A stretch of DNA of 48,812 nt from F23-D06 sp963643165. GTDB taxonomy: Bacteria > Bacteroidota > Bacteroidia > Bacteroidales > WCHB1-69. The DNA lies in NCBI GenBank assembly GCA_963643165.1, contig CAVIJD010000012.1, forward strand, positions 1 to 48,812, given 5' to 3'. This document shows positions 16,041 through 25,238 of this stretch, piece after piece. Position 1 is the first letter of the stretch. Each line of letters begins with the position of its first letter. The notes beneath the pieces are model-generated. The model was not told the DNA's origin and did not search any database. It saw only the letters and a list, made by a program, of their open reading frames with translations. The translations under genes were made by a program, and so were the position numbers.

Positions 16041-16103
16041 TTTCTATAGAATTATTATTAGGTTAGGATTTAATTAAGAAAAATGATTTGGATGATTCAA
16101 AAA

Positions 16104-16826
16104 TTACTTGCTGGGGTGAACGCCCATAGCTGCCAGCATGTTGCCGTAAATGGTGCTGAGAGAAGAGATGTTCTTGGTCAGTTTGTCCATTTCGGCCTTG
16201 TAGTTCGTCGTCTGCTCGTAAGCGGCGGTCAGCTGGTTCACGGCATTGGTGGCTTTCTTGAGGCTTTCGAGGTAAGCGGAAGAGGCGTTGCTGTCGGTCT
16301 CGAGGGAAGCGGCAACCTTGTCATATTTGAGGGTGAGGTTGCGCACAGACTCGGCGGCCTTGGTCATATTGCCGACAAAGTTGTCCGTAGCGACGGCGGC
16401 GTCAGAGACACCGGCGAGTTTCTTGGCATTGTCGCTGAGGTTTCTCATGCCGGTGGCGAGGCTTTCAATCAGTTCGGGACCGATCTTGGCTTCTTCGAGC
16501 ATCTTGTCAAGCTGCTGTGTTGCGCTGGCACCCTGCATTTGTTTTTTCTTCTCTCTCTTCGTAGGTTCTGCAGGAGTCTCCTCGCCGGTGGCAAGTTCGG
16601 GATATACTAAAGACCAGTTGAACTCAACGTGAGGCGGTTCAAATGCGGACAGGAAGAAGATCACACTCTCCGTGAACATACCTACCATAAGCATGATGTT
16701 AGCGCCAGGCCAGTGCAGAATTTTGAACAATGCACCTACAATAACCACTGCGGCACCCCAACCATACAGTTTCGCCATAAAGTTCTTGTACCCGTTAGTT
16801 CTAACTAATCTGTTAATTGCGTTCAT
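16104..16826 (-). CDS. porL: T9SS motor protein PorL/GldL
   Basis: The 240-residue protein has two transmembrane helices at about 20-34 and 42-60 inside the GldL signature YGWGAAVVIVGALFKILHW and PGANIMLMVGMFTESVIFF. Lys-35, His-38 and Glu-53 match the charged residues that GldL uses in proton flow. The C-terminal part, about 95-240, is a cytoplasmic coiled coil rich in Lys, Glu and Ala, as in the family. It partners with PorM. The gene is 56 bases downstream of porK. Confidence 0.95.
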   Translation of the reverse strand: MNAINRLVRTNGYKNFMAKLYGWGAAVVIVGALFKILHWPGANIMLMVGMFTESVIFFLSAFEPPHVEFNWSLVYPELATGEETPAEPTKREKKKQMQGASATQQLDKMLEEAKIGPELIESLATGMRNLSDNAKKLAGVSDAAVATDNFVGNMTKAAESVRNLTLKYDKVAASLETDSNASSAYLESLKKATNAVNQLTAAYEQTTNYKAEMDKLTKNISSLSTIYGNMLAAMGVHPSK

Positions 16827-16882
16827 TTTTTAATTTAATTTAGATTGATTGATGATTAATAATAGTGATTTTTGATTTATTT

Positions 16883-18313
16883 CTAATAAACGTGAGAAGC
16901 GCTCTGCGTGGAGTTGTCACCTCTCTGGCGTCCCATGAAGGACTGCACGTTACGGAAGCCCACGTACGACTTACAGGTATCCTGGTACTCGTAGGATCTG
17001 GCGTAAACAGTCGTATAATAGCTGACATCCTTCCATGAACCGCCGCGGATGACCTTTCTCTTCTTTGCGGGAGAGTCGTCCTTGCGTGCATAATAAGTGT
17101 ACTGCGGGTTCATGTCGTGCGTGAAGTTTGTAGCGGACTTGTCGAAAGCGTCCTCGCACCATTCGGCCACATTGCCGCTCATGTCAAACAGCCCCCAGTC
17201 GTTCGGGTAATAGTGAGCCACGATGCTCGGATAGAGGTTGTCGTCGGCGATGTAGTTGCCGCGTTGAGGCTTGAAATTGCTGAGGAAGCAGCCGTTGCTG
17301 TTGGTGGTGTAGGGACCGCCCCAAGGATAGGAAGCGAGGGAGTTGCCGCCGCGTGCGCCCCATTCCCATTCAGCCTCGGAGGGAAGTCTGAACTCATGTT
17401 CGTTGGCATATTCTTTCGTCGAAAGCCATGACATGCGGAGTTGTGTCCTCCAATAAGAGAAAGCCTTAGCCTGCTTCCAGCTGACACCGACCACGGGATA
17501 GTTGTCGTACTGCGGGTTAGAGAAATAGTTCAGCACCATGGGCTCGTTGTAAGAATAGACAAAGTCGTGGGCCCAGCAGAGCGTGTCGGGGTAGATGTTG
17601 ACCACCTCGTGTTTGATGAAGCGCTGGTATCCTGTGCCGGCACTGCTCGGACGGTTGCAGTAGAGACCGCCGTAGTCAGAGGCCTCCTTGTCGAACTCCT
17701 TGGTAGAAGCGCCGAACTCCTCGGGGTTCTTCGGGTCGCGGTAATTCCGGTAGTCGTACCACCAATACTCGAAATTATACATTGACACGTTGGTCGAGTT
17801 GGGGCGGAAATGGTAGAACCTTGTGTTCACCTTATTGAAAAGCGGGCTGAGTGCGGCCTGGACCTCCTCATTGTCGGAATCCCACGGAATCTCTTCTTTC
17901 CAGTTGATGAGCTTAGGTTCAATCACCTCGCCCTCGTTCTCGCCACTCTCATATTTCTTATAGTGGCCGTACTTCTCGGCATCTTCGATCTCGGCATCTC
18001 CCAAAAGGACGTGGGCGATTGAATCGCGGACCCAATAGACAAACTGGCGGTACTCGTTGTTCGTGATTTCCGTTTCGTCCATCCAGAAAGCGGCGACGGT
18101 GACATTCTTTGACTGCTGAGTCAACGCGAACGGCACGTCCTGGTCGCCGCCACCCATCACGTAATGGCCTGTCGGGACATACACCATTCCGTACGGTTCG
18201 AGGTCAACGAAGTCAGGACGGTCCTTGACTCCGACCAGCTGGCCGTCTCCGCCGCTGTTGCAAGACGACAGCACGACCATCGTCACTGCGAGCATAATAA
18301 CTAACCTTTTCAT
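16883..18313 (-). CDS. porK: T9SS lipoprotein PorK/GldK (SUMF1-like fold)
   Basis: The 476-residue protein has a lipoprotein signal with lipobox VLSSC (Cys about 17). A formylglycine-generating-enzyme-like (SUMF1) domain begins at MVYVPTGHYVMGGGDQDVPF and includes MDETEITNNEYRQFVYW, VVGVSWKQAKAFSYWR, FRLPSEAEWEWGARGG, DMSGNVAEWCEDAF and VIRGGSWKD. In GldK/PorK this fold is structural and forms the outer-membrane-associated ring with PorN; no enzyme activity is assigned. The ATG at 18313 is preferred to a TTG three codons upstream, as it gives a standard lipoprotein start. It is 50 bases downstream of porP. Confidence 0.94.
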   Translation of the reverse strand: MKRLVIMLAVTMVVLSSCNSGGDGQLVGVKDRPDFVDLEPYGMVYVPTGHYVMGGGDQDVPFALTQQSKNVTVAAFWMDETEITNNEYRQFVYWVRDSIAHVLLGDAEIEDAEKYGHYKKYESGENEGEVIEPKLINWKEEIPWDSDNEEVQAALSPLFNKVNTRFYHFRPNSTNVSMYNFEYWWYDYRNYRDPKNPEEFGASTKEFDKEASDYGGLYCNRPSSAGTGYQRFIKHEVVNIYPDTLCWAHDFVYSYNEPMVLNYFSNPQYDNYPVVGVSWKQAKAFSYWRTQLRMSWLSTKEYANEHEFRLPSEAEWEWGARGGNSLASYPWGGPYTTNSNGCFLSNFKPQRGNYIADDNLYPSIVAHYYPNDWGLFDMSGNVAEWCEDAFDKSATNFTHDMNPQYTYYARKDDSPAKKRKVIRGGSWKDVSYYTTVYARSYEYQDTCKSYVGFRNVQSFMGRQRGDNSTQSASHVY

Positions 18314-18363
18314 CTTTATCAAATTTATGTTTTTCTCTAACGTTGAATATGCTGATTTATTTT

Positions 18364-19416
18364 TCAGTACTGATTTTTATAGATGTAACGTGTTGATCCA
18401 TAGCCCGAGAATATTTCCGGCTTGTATATGTCGAAGCAATACCGGACCATGACCTCAATGTCGCCGAAGCTGCGGTTCGGCCTGTAACCCAGCTTGTTGG
18501 CGGTGATGCCGTAACTGAGCGCAGCCTCCAATCCCTTGAGGTAGGCATTAGAGGAATTGTAGAACGGGCGCGCGCCGAAAATGAGGTTTATGTTGTCGTT
18601 GATACGGTAGCCCGCGCCGCCCCAGAATATGCCGTTGTACCTCACCAGTCCCATGATGTCAATCTGGTAAGTCTTGAAATCCGTCTTCACCATCGCGTAG
18701 GGCATCACCTCCCAGCTGGGGTTTGCCGGCACTATCCAGGTATAACCTCCGTGTACATACATCTGCGGGGTGCGGTTCACGGCGTTCTTCTCGCCCGAGA
18801 CCCTCAAAGCGTGGTTTTTGTCGAATGCGCTGGCAATCTGCGTGAAACTGATGCCGGCATGCCATTGGTCACATTTGTACTGAACACCGAAGTTGAAGTC
18901 GAGGTCCATCGTCGATTCGCCGAGGTTGTCAATCACCGGGTCGCCCGTCTGGATGGGACGGAAACCGTCCTTCGAGATTGTCTGGTTGTAAAGCGAGGCC
19001 TGCAAGCCGATGCCAAGATGACCGCCCGCTATCCTCAACTTGTAGGAGTAACCGAGTTTGACGCCAATGTTGTTGTAATATCCAATCACGTCGTTGACCA
19101 GCGAAAAGCCGATCGAACCCTTCAGTTTCTTCAAGTATGACTCTATGTTTATGAGGACATCGTGCGGCGCCGTCTTGTCTTTCTTCAAAGAATCGCCGTT
19201 CGTGTAAACATCACTCCAACCCGTGTACTTGTTATTGTAAAGGGCGGTAAAGCATAACGTGTTGCTCTGTTCACCTATGGCTCCGGCATTGTAATACGAA
19301 GAAGCCCACGGGAAAAGCGTAAATTGCGCATCGTCCTGCGCATGGCAGACTTCCCCCGCAGAAAGGACAACCACAAGCAGAATTGCACATCGGATTATAC
19401 GAGACCTTATAAGCAT
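18364..19416 (-). CDS. porP: T9SS outer-membrane protein PorP/SprF family
   Basis: The 350-residue protein has a signal peptide cleaved before Gln (EVCHA-QDDAQF) and the PorP/SprF pattern: QFTLFPWASSYYNAGAIG near the start, a 12-16-strand barrel-like body with GGHLGIGLQASLYNQTIS and DLDFNFGVQY, and an aromatic C-terminus. It is the first gene of the locus, as in Porphyromonas-type por operons, and is thought to connect the PorKN ring with the cell surface or cargo. A -7 element lies about 146 bases upstream of the ATG. The T9SS parts PorV, PorU, Sov/SprA, PorT, PorX and PorY were not seen in this window. Confidence 0.92.
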   Translation of the reverse strand: MLIRSRIIRCAILLVVVLSAGEVCHAQDDAQFTLFPWASSYYNAGAIGEQSNTLCFTALYNNKYTGWSDVYTNGDSLKKDKTAPHDVLINIESYLKKLKGSIGFSLVNDVIGYYNNIGVKLGYSYKLRIAGGHLGIGLQASLYNQTISKDGFRPIQTGDPVIDNLGESTMDLDFNFGVQYKCDQWHAGISFTQIASAFDKNHALRVSGEKNAVNRTPQMYVHGGYTWIVPANPSWEVMPYAMVKTDFKTYQIDIMGLVRYNGIFWGGAGYRINDNINLIFGARPFYNSSNAYLKGLEAALSYGITANKLGYRPNRSFGDIEVMVRYCFDIYKPEIFSGYGSTRYIYKNQY

Positions 19417-19796
19417 AATTCAGTTTTTAATTCCTTAAATAATTGTCTTACAACATGTTATTCAAAATTTTCCCGCTTCTATAACTTTAATTCAGTATAT
19501 CTTTTACCATTCTTCAACAATTAAGTTACATGCTGTAATTACATTTCTTTTTTTTAAGCGCCAAAAATACGATTATTTTTTATTTACGATACCGTCCGGC
19601 GTTTTTTTTATTTTTCCGCCGCCTTCTCCACTTGTACGAGAACCCAAGGTTTCCGACGTCGTGCGGCGATTGACTATCGCTTGCGCAGACCCACCGCCTT
19701 CTCCATTTCGGCACAATCCGGTGTGAAATTCCTTATTTATTCTCTTTTTTTGAGTTTCTGGATGTATTGGCAAAACCGGCCGTCAAGGCTTGTCTC
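19417..19796 (+). other. Intergenic region upstream of porP
   Basis: These 380 bases are AT-rich and hold no convincing gene; a 66-codon minus-strand frame inside has no family-like features. They contain the porP promoter element and a 12-base direct repeat (CCGCCTTCTCCA at 19619-19630 and 19694-19705). No clear terminator for the large outer-membrane gene was found. Confidence 0.6.
19562..19569 (-). promoter_or_regulatory. Promoter -7 element (TATTTTTG) for the por operon
   Basis: It matches TAnnTTTG on the minus strand, upstream of porP. The implied transcript has a leader of about 140 bases. No clear -33 TTTG was seen. Confidence 0.45.
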
Positions 19797-22700
19797 TCAA
19801 AACATGGCCTTGACCGTCATTGCGCCCGTGTGTACGGATTTGTTGCCCTGCGTCTTGCGGCCTTCATATTGTAGGGAGAGTTGCAGGTATTCGGTGACGG
19901 AGATGCGGCAGTCGCACTTCCACAACACATTCTGTCCCAGCGAAAGTCCGTTCGTCATCAGATAGGAGACGGTGTTGTTCTCCGGGATTTGGCCGCCGGC
20001 ATAGACATACTGCAACGAGGAGGACACCGTGCCCCGTTCGGCGAACCGCCCCTCTGCTTGCAGCGACGCGCTGTGGGTCCAAAGCCGCTCCTCCCCCGTA
20101 AGGTTGTGCTGGCTGTCGTAACTATACTCCACCGACACGGTTACGGCATTGCGAAACTGGTACCGAACCTCCTCGCCCACCCTGTGCTGCGCTATCGTGT
20201 AGCACCGCGTGGACATCTGCTCAGAGCGGTTTCCCTTCTCTTGGTGCTCGTAGGTGGTCAGGAATGTGAGACTCTTCCCGGCGCGCCCTTTCAGCGCGAC
20301 CTGCTGCAAGGAGACACTGTTTTGCTCAAAGCCATAATAAAGCAGGTTTTTGTTCTGATTCTCCTGCACCGTGAAGTCGAACGCGAACTTCGAGGCGCTG
20401 CTGTTAAACGAGAATGTGTTGCTGAACGACAAATTGCGGCTGACAAGTCCCGTGTCCGACACGTCTGCATAGAACGGATTGACGTTCGGGGCGGTCCTTT
20501 TCACGCCGGCCCTGAATGCGGCGGCATCCGAAAAGCGGGAGACAAACTTTTTGACCCCTTTGGCATTCCGCCAGACGGCCGCTGGCGACAAGCGCACACT
20601 TTGCGTAAATTTGCTGTTATAGGTGTTAATATAGTCCGTGCCTGAAAGCCACACTTTTACATATTCCGCGGCATCCTGGAAAGCCGAAATCTCGAATTCT
20701 TCAAGTTCCTCCACCCCATTGGCGTTGTAGTCGTTCCAGACATGCGTGCCCTGCCCTTTCGCCACCTTGATGAAGGTGTAGCTGCGGCGCAGTTCCATGC
20801 CGCTGCCGAGTTCGTAATAGGTGTTCAACGAGAGAAAATTGTGCCAAAACCGTCCCGAGTACTCGAGATTTCCCACATAATAATGCTCAGAAATGGGGGT
20901 TGACTCAGTTCGTTCGCGCTGGTTGCGGTAGGTGGCCTTTACGCCGAAATGCTGGTTGCGGACCCGGTCGAGCGAGCCTGTGACGCTGAGTTCGTCCAAG
21001 ACGGTGTGGCGTGACAGGCTGTCGGCAGAGGGCTGAAAGTCGATCCGGTTCTTGTAATAGAGGGCATACTTCCCGAGCCGGGCGCTGTCGCCGCTCTTGA
21101 CATAGAGCACGGCTTCATTGAAGGCATAGCTGTCGGCGCACAGGGTGTCGAGGAGACGGTCGCGGTACATGTTGTGCTCCAGCAGGTCCGTAACGCCGAC
21201 GATGACCTTCCCGAGATTCAGCGAGAGTGCGTTGTTCGACACGGCGAAAGAGCTTTTGCGGAGCGTGTCTTGCTGTAGCAGCCAGGATGTGGAAGTGGAG
21301 AACTGCATGTTTTTCAGTCTGTTGGTGGAGACAATCTCATGCCGCAGCGCCGACAGGTTTCCCGGGCGTGCGTACCAGTTGAGCGTATATTTCGACGTGC
21401 TGTATTGCGGGTTGGCCATGCCTACCGAAGCCTGCAGCATCTGTTCCGCGTAGCGCGTGCTGTCATTGCCGGAGAGGTTGTATTTGCGGGCGAACTCCAC
21501 CTCGCGGCTGGGCTCCAACTCACAGAAGTCCTTGTGGCGATACTGCCACAGCAGTTCCGTGGACAGGTGCCACTTGGCCGTGTCGGCATCCTTTCTTTTA
21601 ACGTCCTGCTCATGCTTCAAGGCTATGGTGCCGGCAACGCCGGCGTTGCCGTTCTTTTTCAGGAACGTGTTGCTGTTATAGTTCGACAAGGCAAGTTCAC
21701 CGCGCAGCAGCGACTTCGGGGCGAACCGGTACAACGCGCCGAGTGTGGCCATCTGCTGCAGTTTCGGGGTCGTCAGCAGCATCACTGGTTCGTAGTCGCC
21801 CTGCGGCACCCCCTCCTCGGGGGCGGTCCACCCGAACACTCGTCCGTTGGCGGTGCTGCTCAGCAACACATAGTTGCCCTTGTTCTTGCCCACATACGAG
21901 AAACTCAAACTGTACAATTGTTCCGTCTTTTCAACAGAATAGCAATAGACCACATATTCTTTCCCGGCCGCCACCGTGTCGCGTCTGGCATAGAGCACCC
22001 TGTCGGAAGTGAAAGCCATCGAGTCGGTCCGGCTGTAATAGGCCGTCTCCTCGCCTGCGGCAAGCCGGGATAGGAACAGTTTCTGGCTGTCGTCGAGTTC
22101 GGGCTGCACCGAGCGGTTTTTCAGGTCCTGCTCCTGGTAATAGTTGACGGTCAACGTCAGCGGCCTTTTCTTGCCAAAAGTCATCTCATTGTACGAAAAC
22201 AGACTGTACCGCACATAATTACGGTCTGTACATTCAAACCACACCACAATTCTTTTCTCTTCCGTCACCAGCATTGAGGGGGTAAAGGTGAGCTCGGCGG
22301 TATTGTAGTCCATCACATAGTCGCGGTCTTGTCCGCGGGTTTTGAGTTCGCCGTCCACATAGACGCGTTCGGAGCCTGCCACCACGGCTATGCCGGTCTC
22401 ATTGTTAGGGCCGTAAAGTCTATAAGGGCCTTGCACGCCGTTTTGGGGCTCAATAGTCTGTTGGACAAACTTGCCTTTGGAGACGCCGCCGCCGGCGCTG
22501 TTCACAGACTTTGCCGCCTTGTCAGCATTCTGATAGTTGACAGCGGCTTTCATGCCGAGCAGACTGCGGTTCACCCTCAAGAAATCGTCACTGGGTGAAG
22601 AGAGCGAGATGTCGCCGGCATCAATCCTTACAATATTTTTATAAAGAAGCGTGATGAACACGCTGCTCAAGTCGGTGATATACTCCGTATTGCCCTCGGG

Positions 22701-23237
22701 TTGGAGCGGCATATTCTGGTCGGAAAGGGAAGCGACGATTTCGAGGTCATCGGAGAGTTTTCCGGACAGTTGGAGGTTGAGCGCCGAATTGAGCACAAGG
22801 TCCTGGCGGTTTCCCACGGAGACGCCGCGCGACACGGAGCCGGCGGTATGGAGCAGATTGTCTTGCACGGCGTCGGCGACAGGCAGGAGGTCGCTCTCCA
22901 CGGCCCTGAAGTCGGGGAGCGGCCGTTCAATGAGGGAGAGCGGGCGGTGGCGGCGCGGCGCGGAAAAGTCGGAGCTATAGACTTGATACCGGAAGCAGAG
23001 CGGTTTGCCCAGCAGGGAGGAATCTTTGAGATAGAGGGTTGCGGTGATAAAATCGACATCGATGGCGGCGGGTGTGCCCTCCAGCCGGAACGACTGCGGC
23101 ACCACGGAGAGCGTATCGAAGCGCACGCGCATCGAATCGGGGGTCACGCATCCGAAACGGGAAAGAGACTGCGCGTGCAGCCCGCAGAGTTGCAGACAGC
23201 AGACAACAAGAAAGATGCCGATGTTCTTAAAGTCCAT
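19797..23237 (-). CDS. Large outer-membrane beta-barrel-type protein, function unknown
   Basis: The 1146-residue protein has a signal peptide cleaved before Gln (CGLHA-QSLSRF). A soluble part near 240-340 reads PQNGVQGPYRLYGPNNETG, then GSERVYVDGELKTRGQDRDY and DYNTAELTFTP, a pattern I know from large uncharacterised Bacteroidota outer-membrane proteins. After this come several hundred residues of alternating, aromatic-rich beta strands, ending in a Phe (MTVKAMF), as expected of an outer-membrane barrel. An Asp-rich loop, VWNDYNANGVEELEEFE near 880, resembles a calcium-binding motif. It lies just upstream of the por operon on the same strand, but nothing proves a link with secretion. It is not a SusC-type receptor as far as I can see. 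Confidence 0.75.
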   Translation of the reverse strand: MDFKNIGIFLVVCCLQLCGLHAQSLSRFGCVTPDSMRVRFDTLSVVPQSFRLEGTPAAIDVDFITATLYLKDSSLLGKPLCFRYQVYSSDFSAPRRHRPLSLIERPLPDFRAVESDLLPVADAVQDNLLHTAGSVSRGVSVGNRQDLVLNSALNLQLSGKLSDDLEIVASLSDQNMPLQPEGNTEYITDLSSVFITLLYKNIVRIDAGDISLSSPSDDFLRVNRSLLGMKAAVNYQNADKAAKSVNSAGGGVSKGKFVQQTIEPQNGVQGPYRLYGPNNETGIAVVAGSERVYVDGELKTRGQDRDYVMDYNTAELTFTPSMLVTEEKRIVVWFECTDRNYVRYSLFSYNEMTFGKKRPLTLTVNYYQEQDLKNRSVQPELDDSQKLFLSRLAAGEETAYYSRTDSMAFTSDRVLYARRDTVAAGKEYVVYCYSVEKTEQLYSLSFSYVGKNKGNYVLLSSTANGRVFGWTAPEEGVPQGDYEPVMLLTTPKLQQMATLGALYRFAPKSLLRGELALSNYNSNTFLKKNGNAGVAGTIALKHEQDVKRKDADTAKWHLSTELLWQYRHKDFCELEPSREVEFARKYNLSGNDSTRYAEQMLQASVGMANPQYSTSKYTLNWYARPGNLSALRHEIVSTNRLKNMQFSTSTSWLLQQDTLRKSSFAVSNNALSLNLGKVIVGVTDLLEHNMYRDRLLDTLCADSYAFNEAVLYVKSGDSARLGKYALYYKNRIDFQPSADSLSRHTVLDELSVTGSLDRVRNQHFGVKATYRNQRERTESTPISEHYYVGNLEYSGRFWHNFLSLNTYYELGSGMELRRSYTFIKVAKGQGTHVWNDYNANGVEELEEFEISAFQDAAEYVKVWLSGTDYINTYNSKFTQSVRLSPAAVWRNAKGVKKFVSRFSDAAAFRAGVKRTAPNVNPFYADVSDTGLVSRNLSFSNTFSFNSSASKFAFDFTVQENQNKNLLYYGFEQNSVSLQQVALKGRAGKSLTFLTTYEHQEKGNRSEQMSTRCYTIAQHRVGEEVRYQFRNAVTVSVEYSYDSQHNLTGEERLWTHSASLQAEGRFAERGTVSSSLQYVYAGGQIPENNTVSYLMTNGLSLGQNVLWKCDCRISVTEYLQLSLQYEGRKTQGNKSVHTGAMTVKAMF

Positions 23238-23283
23238 CAGAAAAGAAAATCATTTTTCAATAACTCACAATTATCAATTTTCG

Positions 23284-23291
23284 TATTTTTG
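23284..23291 (+). promoter_or_regulatory. Promoter -7 element (TATTTTTG) for the transketolase half
   Basis: TAnnTTTG match 19 bases before the ATG at 23311, in the 73-base divergent gap. On the opposite strand a TTTTG and a TAATTGTG, about 22 bases apart, could serve the large outer-membrane gene. Confidence 0.55.
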
Positions 23292-23310
23292 CAGCCAAAA
23301 TTTTTAAGGT

Positions 23311-24264
23311 ATGGAAAAGATTACAAGCAATGGTATGAAAGATACGCGTTCCGGCTTCGGGGCCGGCTTATTAGAGGCCGGGAAGGCCAATCCTAATGTC
23401 TTCGCCTTGACCGCAGACGTCACAGGCAGCGTAAAGATGGGTGACTTCAAGGCGGCTTTCCCTGACCGTTTCATTCAGGTCGGCATTGCCGAAGCCAACA
23501 TGATCGGCATTTCGGCGGGTCTTGCCTTAAGCGGCAAGGTTCCATTTGCCGCCGCGTTTGCCGGTTTTGTCAGCGGGCGCGTTTACGACCAGATCCGCAT
23601 GACGGCGGCCTATTCCAACCTTAACGTCAAGATCTGCGCCTCCCATGCCGGCCTCACCGTCGGCGAAGACGGCGCCACCCACCAGATGATCGAAGACCTG
23701 GGGCTCATGAAGATGCTGCCCAACATGGTAGTGATCAATCCGTGCGACTACACGCAGACGAAGATGGCCACCATAGCCGCCGCCGAGTACAACGGGCCGG
23801 TGTATCTGCGCTTCGGGCGTCCCGCCGTGCCTGACTTTACGGCTGAGACGCCGTTTGTCATCGGCAAGGCCATCACCATGAACGAGGGCACAGATGTGAC
23901 CGTGTTCGCCACAGGACACATGGTTTATCCCGCGCTTCAGGCCGCATACGCACTGAACGAACAGGGAATCTCCGCGGAAGTCATCGACATCGCGACTATC
24001 AAGCCGCTTGACGAGGAGGCCGTGCTCGCCAGTCTTGCCAAGACCGGATGCGCCGTCACCGCCGAAGAGCATCTCATGAACGGCGGCATGGGCGACTCCA
24101 TCTGCCAGCTGGCGTGCCGCAAACTGCCCGTCCCCGTTGAGATGGTGGCCGTAAACGACACCTTCGGCGAAAGCGGAACGTCTGACGAACTGATGAAACT
24201 CCACGGACTTGACACTGAGCACATCATTGAAGCCTGCAAAAAGGTCATCGCCCGCAAGAAGTAA
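23311..24264 (+). CDS. Transketolase, C-terminal subunit (split enzyme)
   Basis: The 317-residue protein corresponds to the pyrimidine-binding and C-terminal domains of transketolase. It has DTRSGFGAGLLEAGK, LTADVTGSVKMGDF, the glutamate motif QVGIAEANMIGISAGLALSGKVPF (the Glu activates thiamine diphosphate), ASHAGLTVGEDGATHQMIEDL and the late VTAEEHLMNGGMG. The thiamine-diphosphate-binding GDG N-terminal half is absent. In split transketolases the N-terminal gene normally sits directly upstream, but here the upstream neighbour is a divergent outer-membrane gene, so the partner must be elsewhere in the genome. The enzyme would act in the nonoxidative pentose phosphate pathway. Only six bases separate it from the sigma factor gene. 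Confidence 0.88.
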   Translation: MEKITSNGMKDTRSGFGAGLLEAGKANPNVFALTADVTGSVKMGDFKAAFPDRFIQVGIAEANMIGISAGLALSGKVPFAAAFAGFVSGRVYDQIRMTAAYSNLNVKICASHAGLTVGEDGATHQMIEDLGLMKMLPNMVVINPCDYTQTKMATIAAAEYNGPVYLRFGRPAVPDFTAETPFVIGKAITMNEGTDVTVFATGHMVYPALQAAYALNEQGISAEVIDIATIKPLDEEAVLASLAKTGCAVTAEEHLMNGGMGDSICQLACRKLPVPVEMVAVNDTFGESGTSDELMKLHGLDTEHIIEACKKVIARKK

Positions 24265-24270
24265 CCTCTT

Positions 24271-24828
24271 ATGCCAGAAGCGTCTGACGATTTCATCCTT
24301 GCCCTATTCGAAAACGGCAAGACCAAAGAACAGGCTTTTGAACTGCTGGTGAAAAAATACCAGAAAGTCATCTATTTCAACACGCGGCGTATCGTCTCTC
24401 TCCACGAAGACGCTAACGATGTCACCCAAAACGTCTTCATCAAAATCTGGCAGAACCTTCAGAATTTCCGCAAAGAGTCAAGCCTCAAGACTTGGATAAC
24501 GAAGATTTCGGTCAACGAGGCCTTGACTTTCATAGAGAAGAAGAAAAAGACCCTGAACCTCACCGACGACAGTTACGCCGACTTCCTTGTCGTGAGCCAG
24601 CCCGAAACGAATTTCATCTCTCCCAACGAGATACAGCAAATGCTTCAGGAAGAAATACTTAGACTTCCTCCCAAGCAACGTGCCGTATTCACGATGCGCT
24701 ACTACGACGAGACACCCTACGCTGAGATGTCCAAGATTTTCGACACATCCGAAAGCGCGCTGAAAGCCTCTTACCACTTCGCCGCAGAAAAAATCAAGAA
24801 AAAATTATCTGAGCGTTTAACTTTTTAA
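24271..24828 (+). CDS. ECF-type RNA polymerase sigma factor
   Basis: The 185-residue protein has region 2 at about 25-92 (YFNTRRIVSLHEDANDVTQNVF, then WITKISVNEALTFIEKKKK) and region 4 at about 128-180 (LPPKQRAVFTMRYYDETPYAEMSKIF, SALKASYHFAAEKIKK). It begins six bases after the transketolase gene. It is followed by a one-pass membrane protein with an anti-sigma-like stub and a Spy-like periplasmic protein, a cassette typical of envelope stress control in Bacteroidota. Its sequence differs clearly from the other two sigma factors in the window. Confidence 0.92.
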   Translation: MPEASDDFILALFENGKTKEQAFELLVKKYQKVIYFNTRRIVSLHEDANDVTQNVFIKIWQNLQNFRKESSLKTWITKISVNEALTFIEKKKKTLNLTDDSYADFLVVSQPETNFISPNEIQQMLQEEILRLPPKQRAVFTMRYYDETPYAEMSKIFDTSESALKASYHFAAEKIKKKLSERLTF

Positions 24829-24876
24829 AACAACCGTAGTCAAACGCAAAGTTCACATAATTTTTATATAGACATC

Positions 24877-25212
24877 ATGGATATAGACTTGAACAACCTG
24901 CCCAAAGAGGAGAATTATCAGATTCCGGACGACTATTTCAACAATCTGCCCGGGCAGGTGCTGAACAGAATCAGGAAAGAAAAGAAAAAACGGCGGATTT
25001 TCCAACTCTCCGGCATCGCCGCGGCTCTTGCCGTTGTCATCTGCGGAACTTTCGTCTATAAGAACGTCTCCTCCGTGGAGGAACAGCAGCCTATCGTCAA
25101 CGAACAGCAGGTCGAAGAGACACAACCCCAAGAATCCACGACCCCTCTCGAACAGCAAATGGTTGACTATTACAGCAGCGACTTTGCGCGGATGGAATAT
25201 TACAACTACTAA
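24877..25212 (+). CDS. Probable anti-sigma factor, one-pass membrane protein
   Basis: The 111-residue protein has a cytoplasmic part with YQIPDDYFNNLPGQVLNRIRKE (about 14-35), a motif I associate with short membrane proteins encoded after Bacteroidota ECF sigma genes. A transmembrane helix at about 42-60 follows, then a Gln/Glu-rich periplasmic tail. No zinc-binding (ZAS) motif is present. The role is inferred from position, 48 bases after the sigma gene. Confidence 0.72.
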   Translation: MDIDLNNLPKEENYQIPDDYFNNLPGQVLNRIRKEKKKRRIFQLSGIAAALAVVICGTFVYKNVSSVEEQQPIVNEQQVEETQPQESTTPLEQQMVDYYSSDFARMEYYNY

Positions 25213-25238
25213 ATCTAACAATACTAAAAACTACAACA

